Under the pieces are notes generated by a model. It worked only from the letters and a program-made list of their open reading frames with translations, was not told the origin of the DNA and made no database searches. A program made the position numbers and the translations under genes. A stretch of 64,000 nucleotides of DNA from Pempheris klunzingeri (taxonomy: Eukaryota; Chordata; Actinopteri; Acropomatiformes; Pempheridae), in contig NC_092013.1 in assembly GCF_042242105.1 (NCBI RefSeq), positions 7,768,118-7,832,117 on the forward strand, in the 5' to 3' direction. Positions 1 through 14,518 of this stretch are shown piece by piece. Numbering within the stretch: position 1 is the first letter of the stretch; every line of letters begins with the position of its first letter.

Positions 1-88
1 GCCGTGCCTGCAATATTAAAAACAACATCCATATTTACATCTGAAACATTTTCTGGCTATTGCATCTAACACTTAAAAATGTACTTAC

Positions 89-690
89 CATTTTCCTCTG
101 GTTTTTCTTTTATATGGAGGTTAGAGATCTGTAATGAGGAACACAGGAAAGTTTACAGAGTTGTTAGTCTTTTTAAAATAATACTTCCCATTTATACTTG
201 TATGAGCCCAGTTTGTGTCCCTCAATTATAACACACGAGACTGGGAAAGAGTCCTGACTGGCTACTCCATCATCAGTGGAGCTATTTTAAAAGCCTCTTG
301 CATCATTTGCTTGCCAGCCAGCTAAATGCTAAAGCTACTAACTCCCTGAGCACGCAGCATCTCGGCTCAGGCTAGTTAACGTTAACTTAAGCTAGCTCTC
401 CCGACAAGCCGAGGCCACTCGGTAGTTTTGTTTTTAAGTTGATGCGGTCGTTGCTGAGACAGGCTGTCAGAGGAGATGCGTTATTAAGTGGCAGCGCAGT
501 CTTTGAGCTGTTTTAACGGTATAAAATGAGGCTGAAGCGCTAGTTCCAGTGTACATTGAACCAGAACAGGCCAAAGCATCCCCTAAACAAGCTAACAACA
601 CGTTAGCTCGTGTTGCGTAACATTAAGGTTTACCGATTCCGCCGCGGCTTCTTGCTCGTCCACCGCCTGGGCCCAGGAGTCCGTAGCCAT
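89..690 (-). CDS. ddx19: DEAD-box RNA helicase DDX19, first two coding exons (partial)
   Basis: Coding exon 1 is 690-634 (57 nt) and starts at an ATG; it reads MATDSWAQAVDEQEAAAES and ends at a GTAAAC donor. Exon 2 is 128-89 (40 nt), follows a TTACAG acceptor, continues in phase as ISNLHIKEKPEEN and ends at a GTAAGT donor. From family knowledge, this N-terminus is nearly that of vertebrate DDX19A/B (MATDSW.LAVDEQEAA..S.SNL.IKE). DDX19 is the Dbp5 orthologue: an ATP-dependent DEAD-box protein at the cytoplasmic face of the nuclear pore that remodels mRNPs during mRNA export, together with GLE1 and NUP214. The helicase core lies beyond the left edge. The sequence around the start codon is CpG-rich, as expected for a housekeeping promoter. 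I cannot tell the A and B paralogues apart from about 32 residues. Confidence 0.93.
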
Positions 691-3600
691 TGTGGGACTA
701 TTTATTCTAAATAATTAAACCAAGGGTAAGTAAAACAAGAAAAGCAAGCTCAGAGTGACTAGTCAGTAAAATGAAAGTAACTATTTTCGACAATGGCGTG
801 CCGATACCGATTTTGGGCACCTGTGCAACGGCTAACATGTCCGGGTAGAATGCAAGAGCCAGACGATAAAAGTTCCCTTCTCATTGAAAGTTCCCACCGG
901 ACTTACAAAAGCTGCAAATTTCTCTTGGATTCAAAATTTGAGCTCAGAAAAGTCAATTAAATAAATCTAAAAAAGTACATTTTAACTTTTTTTGGGGAAA
1001 AATTGGGAGAGTGGAGTCTGAAGCTTAAGAAACACTACTCTGCTCAGCCTGTAGGTGGCGCCAACACGTCCTGCATAAACTCAGCCTTCATAAATACTGA
1101 ATATGCCTGCCTGTGGAATAGCAAAATCTGAGCACACAGACGGACACACACATCCACACAAAACGACAACAAAGAAGATGCAGGTCTTTTTATTCATAAT
1201 GAACTGGAGTCTATGTGTTTGATACTGAAGATGGGTAAAGGTGGATTATCACCGAGTCAACATAGAGAACTGCCCCAGGGCCGCAGACCCATATCTGTGG
1301 CCAGACCCCTCACTAAGTGGCAATAGGAGCCCCACAGCTCATTTTGCACTGGGGCCCCCTAGTGGTTAATCCAACCCAGAGGACAGGACATGGTCCCAAA
1401 AGAAGCAAAGCACTGGGAGACGGCCTCATCAGTCAGATGTGCGGAAATGAATTGAGTGGAGCTCTATGGATTCATGTTGGATTTAAACATCTTCATTTTG
1501 TCACTAGTTCCAACACTGGTCTGTTCAAAAGAAAAGTGAATGTCTGTTGTATTTTTCGTTTGAGTTCTTCTAAAATTTCTCGGAGAGATATGTTGGACAG
1601 TGAATGATCAGGGTCTCTCTGGCAATGACACATCCTTCTCTTATAATCCTGCCTTAGCTGTTCATCAAGGTCAAAACAAACCAACTGTAAAATCACACAG
1701 CAGCCTTCATGTCTTACAGAAAATGCAGCATCATTGCACAAATGACTTTATTCAACACATGTTTGTATAGCAGATGATTTCTAAAGTGAACCTGAAATCT
1801 ATATTCATATCAGTATATTTTGAGATGCTGAAATAATACAGATTAAGAAATGACATTTTCTTCAAAGTTCCCATCCGACTGGTTCCTTCACTCTAAAATT
1901 TACAAACACCCTTCAGTCAAGCAGCTCATAGAGGAAAATAGGTAAGACCAATAAAAAGAATTCTCATTGAAGTAATCATGTCTTACTTTCTAAGAGGAAA
2001 CCTTCTCTAAGCCGAGATCACTGCAAATATTTTGAAACATATTGAAGCAAAAATGAGTTTCTCAGTAAATCTGATTATAGCTTATAGCACTGCTGTCTAT
2101 ACTTGTACTTATAAGCACTCATAAATATCAATAATGCTTAATAACAATAATCACAACACATTATAAAGCATAGGCCAATAAGGTCAAGTGTCATAGTAAT
2201 TAATAAATGCTGGTCACTCACTGACTTTTTTTGCAAGTATCACTATCAGTATCACTAGTATCACTAATCACTATTGTGATCATCATAATGTGATTATAAG
2301 ATACTGTAAGTATATATTCATTACTTCTAGGGCAGGGCTATCTTGTGACAGGTCATGCCAGAGCCTATCCAATCAGAGGCGGGGGAGTCACTTGGCTCCA
2401 AAATCAAGATTGCAACAGCTGTTAATCCAAGATGGCGATTTTGAAATAGCTGAATTCGAGACTTCAGAATTCACTTATTTTGCACAGTCTATGCTTATGT
2501 TACACCATTCCTTATATTGCATAAGTGGAGTTCCACCAGAAGTGCTGGAAGGCAGAATTAATTACCTTTGGACAAAGAGAAGCTGGTTGGTTCCCCCTGT
2601 CTCCAGTCATTATGTTAAACTAAACTAAACAGATGCTGGCGGTAGCTACATCTTTACACCATTTACAGGAAGCAAATGAGCATTTTTCACAAAATATGAA
2701 ACTATTTCTTTAATTGCACTGTGCAGAATTTAAAGTTGCTCTCTTTATCTGAAACAGACCAGTCTTTCAGTCACGACACATGCACTCTTTACTGTGTTGG
2801 CACAGTCAGGTGCAAGTGCTGCAGCTTAGTTCTCCCAGTTTGATGCTTAAGTGGAAACCAGGCTATTACCCAGAGCAGGCCCCCACTAAGGACCATGCAG
2901 GAGCACTCGGGTCACCTCTGGAGCCAGACTGCTGTGGCTGGCTGCTCCTTAAATGAATGCAGAATTGATTTCACACATTTCCCCTGTTCCACTGGGATAG
3001 ATAGATAGATGATGACAGTGGCTTTGGATTGTGCTGAAGGAGATTACATTGATCTCTGTTCCGCTGTCATCCAGCGGTCAACGCCGCTCTGTGTGTGCGT
3101 CAGTATGAGTTTGTCTACACGTATGTGTGCGCATATGTTTGTGGGAGCGTCTCTTAGATTGTCAGTTTGGAGGCAAATTTGTCAAAGGCTTGAAAGAGCT
3201 GAGTTTATTGTTGCCTCCAATCAGCTGCCTTGCCGGAGGTATCCATGGCAACTGAAAGAGTAAAAGTAAGGCTTGAGGTCTCCGGAGAATTTGGAAGAGA
3301 CAGAGAGAAGGACTTTGTATTGCCACATAAGGACTCATTTCAAGCGCTGAATATGACAGAAAGGATATCAAAGTAGAGTGGTCACAGTAGAAATTGGTTT
3401 TCTGCGTGAACAATCTGAAGAAAGGTAAACACTCAGCCCACGAATACATAATGTAAGATCGTTCAAGCACTACTCCATGCTCACAAATGTACAGTATGTA
3501 CAGTTTATGTAGGCGGTATATACACTCTCTTATACTCTCCATAAATCTACACAGTTACACTTCAGCAGGGGGTTAACACAAGACCTTGAAACTGGTTAAA

Positions 3601-6600
3601 AGATGAACTGCCTCCAGTCAAAAGTAAAGAAAATATATGCAATGGAAAAGTAAAAACATTGTAAAATGAGCATGTTGCTAGAATAAGAGGTCAAGGAAGG
3701 AAACATTTAGTTGGAGAAGAAAGTTAAACATTTTGTTTTCTTTAAACAGTTTGTTGTTCCCAACTGAGGTATTTACCACTTCATCTGGAAACTGGGCATT
3801 ATGTTTGTATTTATCATGGCTTTTTTGACTGTTAGATAATATATTTTTGACTCTTATGTAATATCTACATTGTGCTGACAGATTGTCTGCAAAATGCATG
3901 GATGCGTGAACATTTTTAATAGGTAGCCTTTATATTGTGTGTCTGTGTGTGCTTTTTTCTTTTGCATGTGCTACTTTCTTTTCTTTCTTTTTTTAAAATC
4001 TCTTTTGGAACATGCAAAGTATGTGGTATGCGGCATGATTTATTTTTCTAAGGAGCATGAATGTCAACTGCCGGAAGTCTTTGTTTCTATGTGGTGTTAT
4101 CATGTGTCATGTAATCCCATGTGGGATGGTCTATTTCAATGGCATGACACAAAAATAAAACATTTATTCAGTTGTTCATTCAATCATTCATACATCGCCT
4201 CAAGGAGGGTTTGAACTGTCAAAGGGTGAATAAGCACTTCACTAGTGGTCAGTTGTGCCTTCAGTTTGGTGATGGGTTGTGTCTTGTGATTATCAGCTGA
4301 CTGGTTAATTTTACTCTGAAAACCACACAAAATACAGAATAGAAATTACTGGTGAGTAAATAAGACAAACAGTGAATAGATCAAATGTTTATATTGGTTC
4401 AGATCAGATGTGCTGTTAAATGTATATGAAAACAAATGCAGACTGAAGACACAGGAAAAGTGTGGTAAAAGCAGTTTTACTTGGCCGTATGGGAGGCTTA
4501 CAGGCAGCAAAGAGAAAGCAATCCTTTTAATAAGGCTTCAAGGCAGACAGACAGTAGACAACAGACTGGCATGAAGGCATAACAAGTACCGACAGGCAGA
4601 ACCGAAAAAAAGATAGCAGGCTTAGACGTCTCGACAACAGACGATGTGGGAGAAGGTGAGAGGTAGCTGTCCTCTATAAGTACTGGGGCTCAGGAGCAGC
4701 CCAGTCAGGCAAGTGAGATGTGGGCTTGGTAGGAACAACTGGTGGACAGGACCAGGATGTCACGTCTAGATTCACTTCTAAAGGCAGAGTCTGCAACATT
4801 GGAGAAACTAGCAAGAGTAGCCAGACTTTTAAAGTATCCAACCAAAAATATCCCTCCCCTCCTTTCAGGCCTTCCTCCAAAGACATTCCCCCCCAACACA
4901 TGAACGCACTGGAGGACGAGTCCACCGCAGTGATGAGAAGAGTGGCGGCAGCCTCCTGTTTGTTCTGTACACATCCGCTGACTAACAGCCTCTTTTAGTT
5001 TTTCAGTCTGACAAATAAACAGTGACACAATCATATAAACACAAACAAAACAGCCACCATGAACAGAATGTTACCTTTTAGCTCATAGTTACTGCTCACT
5101 GGGCCCAGATGCTGTGCTTTGCGCTGTTAGCGCACTAAACAGCAATCTGTCGTGGTCAGCAGTGGCTCTCTCTCTCGTTCCACGGCTCATTGGGTGTTCG
5201 CTTCTTGCTCGGAACTCAGGACAGTCTGTGGCTGAGCTGTGATTTAATTCTTGCTCCCTCGCTAGCTTTAACCTTGTGGAAAACTAGATATACATACATA
5301 GTATGTATATACTAAATATACATAGTATAGTAGTATGTATATAGTATGATGAGCAAAGGGTGCTCTTGCAGCATGCATGCAGGTAAGCAGGTACGTTAAT
5401 AGACAGGCAGGCCAGCCGTCTGAGTTTATTTAAGTCCTGAGACAACCACAGACACCAGATTATGTTCCTTTTTTTGACTATAGCATTTATTGATTGCCGT
5501 CAGGCTGTTTTTAGAATTTCAACCAATATAACGAAATGTGCTTCTAAAATAAGTTGCAGACTCACTTTTATCTGGCTTTTTCTTAATTTCTAATTCTTCT
5601 TCTTATTATTATTATTATAGAAAGGGAAATGTTAGTAGTATCAATCAGTATCAATCACTTTTTTGTATTGTTGTTTTTATGCCATTTGGTAATATTCAGT
5701 GTCTTGATCCACAAGATGGCATAGCTAATGTGTTGGCCAACAGTTTTCTATGTATACATCAGTACAAATGTAGCAGAGTTTGGAAAAATTATCATGTATT
5801 TAGAGCTGTGATATTCACTCTCCTTGTTGCTCTAGCTGTTTTCACAAACTGCTGCAAAATAAATCTGGTTCTTCAGTAGCTAAATGTTCCCCTATGTTCA
5901 AAAGCTAGTTGTCTGTCTGCTGTTTGGTGCTTTGCAGTTAGTGTGCAGTGGATTCATCGAAGTCCTCTTTCATTAACAGCTGCCTGCAGCAGCTGGAGAC
6001 AAAGTCGATGAGAGTGGTGAGAGTGACTCAAGCAGTAAAGTTGTAAGTCTCAAAACGAAAGGAGCTGAAAGACCCTAAAATGCTCTGGTGCTGAGGGGAT
6101 CTAGATTATTGTGTATTTACTCTGCGGGTTTGTTGCTATGAGTGTTCATATAGAAATACTGATCAGTGCAGGTTTAATATGTGAATGGCCTGATGTGGGT
6201 GAGGTCAGGGCAGGTCTCTGCAGGCCAGTCAAGTTCTACCACACCAAACTGGAAAAAAACATTTTTTTAAACCTGTGTTTGTGCACTGCAGTATTTTGAA
6301 ACAGGAAAGGAACTTCCCCAAACTGACACCAAGTTGGAAGCAGAATTTTGAAGAGGTGATATTTGTTATAGCCGTATTGGAGAGGTCGAAATCCACTAAA
6401 TTTTTCCTTTTAATAGCTTTGACTTTTCACACCCAAATGACTTCACACTCGACAATGTACTTACTTGCGTCCCCCGCCAAGTGTGCAGTGGATCGGATGA
6501 ACAGTTGTTGAGAAAAGCAAAGAACACGCATGCACACACAGACAGACTCCTTTCTTCGTAGTTAGGTGATTTTTTCTCAGGGTGGGTCCTCCTACCGGTC

Positions 6601-9600
6601 ATAGGTCTGTTCCTCGTAGCACTTGATTGTCTGAGTATAGATACCGAAACATCTACTAGTCACACAAACATTGCTACCTCTAAATGATATGTGCATCCTA
6701 CTCAATATGGCTACCAGCATGGTTACATTAGAAGTGCTAGTGGTGATACTACGGTGTAGAGACGGCAACACCTCATGTAAAACTATGCAGGAGTAGGAGT
6801 CTGTCTCGTCTGTCTTGTTCTCTCTGTCTTAAACGTGGCAGCATTCACGTCCGTGGTTTCCACACTCTGCTAATTAATCAGAATCAAAGGGAGACAAATC
6901 CTGTAAACACAGACAAGCTGCGTGCACGGGTCCATAGGTGAGAGAGAGACAAGCACAGGGGGAGAGAGGGAGATTAAGGGCGGATTCTCCCCAGACCTCT
7001 TCTCCCCACTTTCTTCTGGTAAAAGTCATTAAGATTCATACCCCTGATCCTTCACTCTGTGCAGGCTCCTCACTGCTTGCTCCATGCATCTCTAGCTAGA
7101 AGAAGAAAAAAAAAAAACCTGCACACCCACGCCAGAATTAAAATGGTGATGCAGCACTTGTTTTCTGTCAACACGAGAGAGTATACACAGAAAGAGGGAG
7201 AAAGTGAGATAGCATGAACGATGGGAGGAAGGAGAGAGAAAGAGTTAGAGAGGAGAGTAAGGAGCTGACAGCTGGTTGGTATTCCTGAGGCTTAGCCAGA
7301 GAGGCTGATGGTGCAGAGTGGACATCACCAAGGAATTTCAATGTGGATGGAACAGCTTGCTGTTGTCAGAGTCAGAGCTCTAGCCTTTAGATTACAGACA
7401 TGACTGTTTTACAAACTACTGTGTGTTCAACACATTAAAAGCTCCTCAGATCTGCAATATCACTCATGGAACCTTGATGTTTATGCATAGGTCATCAACA
7501 TCAACCTGGTCTAAATGAAAAAGTTGCTCCCGATGGGTGTTTTTGATGATCACTGAGTTGCTTTTATTTCACACATAATTGTGTTTTATATGTATTTGAT
7601 TATACTCTTCTTGAACAGTGTTTTTTCTTTTTTTATTACATGATTTATAAAACAATTAGGCCATTTCCTGGACACAGTTTAAGCCTCTGTTATGGACAAG
7701 AATTACTTCTTTGGTCTTCTTTAGGTTCGATCTCTTTAACAAGCAGAGGTCGTATTTTAATCTTTGGCTAATCATTATCAAAATTGCTTACTTCCTCAAA
7801 TTCATGGACATTTCCAAAGATACCAATAGGAATGCATGATAATAATATGCCAGGCAAAATTCTGATAAATTCTGAAATATGTCTAAAATTACGGGCAAAA
7901 CACAAATGCACATTTCCATATATTTGTATTTCATTCTGTACACATCTTCAATAAAGTGCTGGAAAAACATGACACACAATGTATGATAGTGTCTGGAGTA
8001 AGATGATTTACCACCTGATGGCATTTTCTTTGTCTTTGAGTGACTGTCAAACATAAAGGTTAGCTGTTGTGTCATGCTATTCCATTATGATAAATGTTTA
8101 CTTAAATTAACCATTTGAATATTTCCGGAGTTGAGTTCCTTTGCAACAAAGGTCAGTTTATGTGGTTGTATTCATCACAGCGTTGTGGGAAAGGTAAGAT
8201 GTGAGAATCACTTTGTCAGGACTCAAACAGGCAAAGCCTCCAGGATTGAGCACAGTTTCAGCCCCAATGTTGGCCAGGCAACCACGAGCATCTGGATCGA
8301 GCCTCCCTCCTTACTCCAGGGGAGACCCGGCTCTCGCTTAAACCCAACTGATTCACTCAATAAACAGCTGGATTATTACATAACACGAGGTGGAGGCTAA
8401 ACAGCCCTGAGTCTTTTTTAAAAAAAACCTGAAAAAATAAAAGATTAGGCAGACTTTTCATTCGCTCATGCAGTCTGGAGTTCAACAGTCATTGACAATC
8501 ACACGGCTGTGTTCATTCATCTGTCGGGGCCAAACAGCTTTGAGGCTGTCAAGCCGGCTCAACAATTTTCAATTCCTCAATAATTTATTAATGGCGGGCA
8601 GTCAAATTGCATATCAATAATGTAGAAGGGCTCAGTACAATGTTGATACAAAACACCCTTTCAGTCGGGCTCATTCATGCTCACAGACCTGCAGACATAC
8701 TGTAAGGACTATGTTTAGTCCCACGTGGTCCAGCCCTGGCACATGGCATGAATCCAATCAGCATCAGTGAGCTGTGTAATGTTAGTTGATGACGGAGAAA
8801 CTAAAATGCTTCTCATGTTTTCTCTTATGGACCGGAATTTGAAAATGTATGCAGAATAAAGCCCCGGATGCTTTCTTATGAGGGCGCTGAGAGAGAGCAA
8901 CATATACACCACGCATTTGTCATTTTATATCTTAAAGACAATATTTCTGTGCAAACCTGAAGAGAGAAGTTTGCAACATTTCGACGACATTTCGCACACA
9001 TGCATGACCACCTCTGCTCTCGCTCGATTGAACAGCTATATTGTGTGTTTGGGCACGGGCCAATCACGCATGTAGGACAAATTAAGTGACCAATGGCGGA
9101 TTTCCATCTAGGTCAGCATCTTTTATTCAGGAGGCACGCGTACACAGTTACATGCCATCCCGCCCCGGGGGCCCTGCGGAGACCCACTCTGCCACCGAGA
9201 GATGGCCCACCATTTTGTTCTGTTTTGAAAATGATCTCCATGCATGAGATTAGCTGGGGGGCCCACAAGCTCTTCCCTTTGTTGTGCATCCCAGTTTGGA
9301 TATTTCCCGGCTGGTGTCTGTGAAAGTGTGTGAATGTGTGTGCAGGGCACGCATGCATAGTGCCAGGCTGCATTTGTGAGCATGCATATGCTTGTGTGTG
9401 TGTTTAAAGGGGGTTTTGCTCATTGCAGTGGCAAATATAATCTCGATGGAGACATCCGATGCCCATTCTGTGTATGAAACTGTAGTGCACTGCTGCCGAG
9501 CTTAAGAGGAACACTTACAGCATCTCGATCTCTCTGCAGTGTTTACATCAGTGCACACATTGCAATACAAACCCTACACATTTGAACATACAGTGGGCAC

Positions 9601-9975
9601 ATGTGTGTCTGTGAGTGAGGCAGGGTCAAAGGTAAAGCATGGAGTTTATTGAGGCCACAAGAGATTACTGCTGGCGTCTTTTCCTTGAACTGTTCATGAC
9701 CTCTCGCTGGTGCACTGCGCTGTAATGCATACACTGAAACATACATAAGCTTTTGCAGGTAACTGGGAGGAAACCGCTGCGTCAGTCAGCATGGTGTTTG
9801 TGGCAAAAACACAACCAGGAGGCAATAGATAATACCGTACTGAATCTATAAAAGTGGCTACACTAGTATGTAAAGTTCTTTACATACATATGATGCCACT
9901 GCACCAAAATGTAAAAAGCTGTCTCTCTCAGCCGTTGGTTTCCCTCCACAGACTTAAAGCAGCAACAAAGCAACT

Positions 9976-9980
<5 letters not shown>

Positions 9981-10026
<46 letters not shown>

Positions 10027-10030
10027 GAGA
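9981..10030. repeat. (GA)n microsatellite
   Basis: A run of GA dinucleotides of about 50 bases, broken once by GGGA near 10016. It lies in intergenic DNA and is followed by a CT-rich stretch at 10105-10320. Confidence 0.95.
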
Positions 10031-10837
10031 CTGGGGATGTGGTTGCTATAGTAACCATCTGGTGGGTCTGAACTGTTTCTCCCTGGCATTCATTTCATCA
10101 TATTGAGCCTCTGTCTCTCTTCCTCTCTCTCTTCCTCTGCTCTCACTTTTGTTTATCCCTCTCTTTTCCTCCTTCTCTCCTGGCTCTCCATCTCTCTTAT
10201 CTCCTCATCTTCCTCTCGTGCCGCTCTCCCACTCTCTTCCGATCTGCCTGCCTGCCTGCCTGCCCGCCACCCTTCCTCCTCCCTCCTCTCTTCTCCAGCT
10301 CTCACTTCACTTTCCTTGGAGAACAGTGAGAGAGAGTGTTTAATGTTAATGTGGAGTGGTCCCTGTCTTTGTTTGCTGTTTGTCCATTTTTATCACTCTA
10401 CCCCGGGAGTCCCATCTGTTAAACCTGGACTCTTTATCCCTTTTTCAGAGGAGAACAATACACGAGGTTCAGGTTTTTTGGAGATGGGTAAAAGCTGGAC
10501 TGATATCTGAGAGGGAACTTGCTTGAAAGGTTGACGTCATCTGCAATCACGATTTAGCTGCAACCAAAGTGGGTTTTACCATCATATCATAGGCAGGGTT
10601 GTTTTTTGGTCAAATACTGTGATTCAGCTCTGCCCAAAAAAAAAAAAAACTTGACATAAAACCCCGCTCGGGAGCAGGCAGAATATTCTAGTGTGGTGTC
10701 TAAAGGGAAATGTATTTATTTTTCCAACCAGGACTGCATTTCCCTTTTCCCTCTTATCAGCAGCCGTCCTTGTGAATTCCCAGCAGAGCTCAATCAGCGA
10801 GAGGATACCTGATCCCAATGCCAATTGAGCTTGCCCA

Positions 10838-10838
<1 letters not shown>

Positions 10839-10876
<38 letters not shown>
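10839..10876. repeat. (CA)n microsatellite
   Basis: An uninterrupted CA run of 19 units in intergenic DNA, followed by a looser CA-rich stretch to about 10990. Confidence 0.95.
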
Positions 10877-10879
<3 letters not shown>

Positions 10880-13800
10880 GGATGTACACACAGATATGAA
10901 CGTACATCTATGCACACACAAATGGCAAAAATCTGAATAAATACACAAACATCCACACATGTACAAATATACACAAATGTACACGCATGCAGTGGAATGA
11001 AATGCAAATGTTGCCTCAGACATTTGCATGCCATACGCATTCTATTACTGCATCATATAAACCCCATTGATTCATGCCAAGAAAGAGAGAAGGTGAATTT
11101 CCCAGTGAGTGGCTCAGCATGTGAGGTCACTGCGGGTATTTCCCTGCGACGACACAAAGGTCAGATTCAGTAGTCCAGAGAAGAGGCCAACGACGTGCGA
11201 CAACTGTGTGAGAGTCACTCAGGCCGGAGAGTGTGTGTACAGTGTGTGTGAGAGCTCACGCTTGTGCAGCTGATAGGGAGCTTGCAGGGTGTGGTGTTCC
11301 TCCTTGTGTCAGTGGCCTATAAGAATGCTCTCATCCCTCTGTTTCATCCTTGACTATATCTCTCCTTCACTCCATCATGTTTCTCCTCTTCCTCTCTTGT
11401 CTTTCTCTCCTCCTACACCTGGCAGATCTGACAGTTCTCCAGATCTTGACTTTGTGTGGCCCTTCTCACAGCACCAGTGATTAGCCTCTCATCAGTCCTC
11501 ACTACAAAACCCATTTGCCACAATATTATCTAAATAGTGACCTACTGTGCTGATGAAAAGCTTCCTATAATATAAATGACACTAATGAAAAAAAATGTTC
11601 ATGGTTAAGTGCAATTTTAAGCCTCTTCTAGCAGCGATGGTCACCAAACCGAGCTTGAGCTGAGCTTATCTGTTCAGTCTGAGGTCAGTAATGAGGGAGG
11701 TGGACAGTGAGAAGGTACATTTTTGTGAAGTCTCCTCGGCACTGTGACACTGACACCCGTCTATCAAAATACATGTGAGGGACAGATAATCAAAAGAAAT
11801 TTAAATGGATGTCTTGAAGCGCATGGCGCATTGTGGTTCAGCTAGACTTTGTGATGAACTTTAGACGAAAGACTGCAGCTGAACAAGGCCTTCGCTGTAA
11901 TGATCCTGCAGCGCAAGAGTGTAGATTTAGTCTTTAACGTATCATGCACACCAGTATGTGTAACTTTAAGTCGGGCCTCAGTTTCTCCCCAGGACATGTG
12001 GTTATAATGACTAGAATGTCCCAACAGACTGTTGATCAGGAAATTACACAAATAGACACTTGATGAACTCCAGAAGAACTAGTCTCCTTCATTTTTTGAT
12101 CTTTTCCGTTCTTTTTCCTTTTCCACACATGTATTTTCTTTTTATAGAAATGTTTTGATATAAGATGTGAACCACTTTTATGTCTGAATCTGCCAATCAA
12201 ATACTCACATACCGGTGACACTCACTACCGTTGCCTTTTAAAGTTTCTATGAGTCACCCTTCCGTCTGCATGTTTCATCATTTCACCTCGAAACCACATG
12301 CGTATCTTCCCTATTATGATACTGAAGGGAATCGAAGAAAAAGAAAACTGTAAAAAATGAAACACAAAACGCATTATGAACTACAACATATGTTTTATAC
12401 GATGCCATTAATATAGTACCAAACACTCTTGGTTTGGATGTTTTTGTCATGATATCTTATATAAAATCTAAACTAAATAAAATGCATAATCAACTCAGGT
12501 CAATTACACTGACTGATAAGAGTGTTGCAGATACAGTTTGTAGATCAAAACTGATCATGTACAACTACACCGTATATCTAGGTTTATAATCTTGAATATT
12601 TGATGACACTGTCAGAAGTGTTGGTTTTAGTTTTGTGGTCCCTTTAAATTGCGCTCTGAAGCGTTATTAGAAGTGTCTGTCAGTGATGGTGTGTGTTCAC
12701 AGAAAACCTGTTCATTTTTGCTAATGCAGTTTGTCTGTGTTTGGCACTTTGTTGTCATAGTTGTTGGGATGTGTTGTAATTTTAGCAGTGGCTGTGACTG
12801 ATGCACCTGCAGCTCAGTTATTCAGGTACTGACTTTGGCCTCTTTGTAACTCCGCTGGCCGACTCAAACTGCGTGGAATATCCACTCTGCCTTTCAAGCC
12901 TCTACTAAAGGTGATGCATGCTGATAATTGGTATTTCACTTACTACTGTATGAGTCACACGTGTGGCTGCCTTTGAGGTTGTGATTTACTATAGGTGCTC
13001 ACTATGTGGATTGCTCACGAATCTGCTTGAAAACACCGCAAAATGATGTAATCTAGTGAGGAGAAAATTTTGGCATAACGGTAAATACAAGAAAACAGAC
13101 TAAACAAAGACTGGTTCACCTACGACTTGATGATGTATGCACCGCAAACTACCATCTCAAATGAATGATTTCTGCAGGACTACTGTAATATGTTTCTCTG
13201 GTTTTCTGCATTATGTTGCCGGTTGAGTCCTACAGGTTTGGCTGTGTGGGAATAGTGTCTGCCCCAGTGTTAAGACCAGAGCCAAAGCTTGGTGCGATCA
13301 CAGCAAGCTTTCACTGCAATGCTTTGGATGAAAGGATCCACCACACAGAAAATCATAGACCATTACTCCCTAAATGTAACATCCTCTCATTCTGTGTGAG
13401 TGGATAGGCTGTTACTGCAGTAGGCGCCATCGTCATGGTTGACTGCCGTCTTGGAAGAAGGGACTATTTTGGCAGGATAATGCGGTCACGCCACTGAGTG
13501 AATAGGGGGTCTTGAGAGAAGAGGGCAGATAAGAGAATGAAGTACATTCCATTAAAGATAGTGATGGTATCAAGCCGAGGCTCAGGGAAGACTATTCTGC
13601 ACCGAAACCCACCGCAGCACCCATCGAGTGCAAGGTGCATCTGTTACCATGGTACCCAGCCCAGGCAGCCCCTTTCATGTCTGTCAAGACTGGGTAGGGA
13701 GAAAGACTAACAATATGTTAGTCTCGCCTGCAGTTGGAGCTGAAATGGACACGTGTGTGCCTCTGTGTGTGCTTGCTGCATGTATGTGTTCCCAGCACAC

Positions 13801-14011
13801 ATCCTGGCAGTCCGGGCTTTAAGATGCTGTACGCTGACAGAGGCTCGTCACACAACATGAATCATTTAGTCACCACAGCAGAGTTGGAAATGTCACGTCT
13901 CATCAGTGTTCCTCATGCCTCGTTGCCCCAGCACCATTTACATCTCTGGTATTGGAGTTAAAGGGAGATGTGATTAAAGAGAGGACCTGAGATTTTAGAT
14001 GCAAACAGACA

Positions 14012-14518
14012 TTTATTGCATTGGGAAGCAGTGGTGTACATTTTCCCCCACAGAGTCATTTGCAACACTGTAGCACCCTTATGAGATCGTGGTCTGTTCC
14101 GTAGTTGTCCGAGGAGAGTGTCTCAACTCTCCTTTGAACACATCGAGACAAAAGTGTGGATTTCAAATTCTTGACGGAAACAGTTGCTCATCTTTCTTCG
14201 CATTTTTGTCTCCTCCCATATCAGATCTTTCAAAGGAATAGGGTGCTACTTTCTCACAGTGGAAAATGCTGACTTGACCTTCCTTAGCAGCCACACAGGC
14301 AATCCAATAACAACAGGGGAAACTGTACAAGAGACATATCCAAAAGTCGGCCAAGCTATCTGCTACTGTCTTCATCTTTCTGATACAAAACTAGATTTTT
14401 GAGTTTTGCTACAGTTTTAAAACATTTTAAAAACAAAAAGCAACATCAAGTACATCATTCCTTATTGTAAACCACAATCAACACTAAACAGTAAATAGTA
14501 CTTTGTCATAATCTTTAT
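14012..14518 (-). promoter_or_regulatory. Candidate poly(A) signals of camk2n1
   Basis: On the minus strand AATAAA occurs at 14518-14513 and again at 14017-14012. These lie roughly 1.2 and 1.7 kb beyond the camk2n1 stop codon, a reasonable 3' UTR length for this gene family. Which of the two is used cannot be told from sequence. Confidence 0.5.

Larger units (their letters stand above)
691..14011. other. Gene-poor interval between ddx19 and camk2n1
   Basis: I see no open frame here that combines an ATG start, splice sites in phase and recognisable protein. Most open frames are under 140 codons and low-complexity, or start at GTG/TTG/CTG. The interval contains the ddx19 upstream region (about 691-900), a GA run at 9981-10030, a CA run at 10839-10876 and polypyrimidine tracts near 10105-10320. 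Some stretches are GC-richer and look less degenerate than their surroundings (about 9120-9390 and 13210-13420). They could be conserved non-coding elements, but sequence alone does not prove it. Confidence 0.6.

Noticed and set aside
9113-9383. Two overlapping 86-codon frames on the minus strand
   Set aside because: No splice context, no recognisable domain, and open frames occur on both strands at once, which points to composition rather than coding.
10103-10510. 135-codon Ser/Leu-rich frame
   Set aside because: Produced by a CT-rich polypyrimidine tract; low complexity and no gene context.
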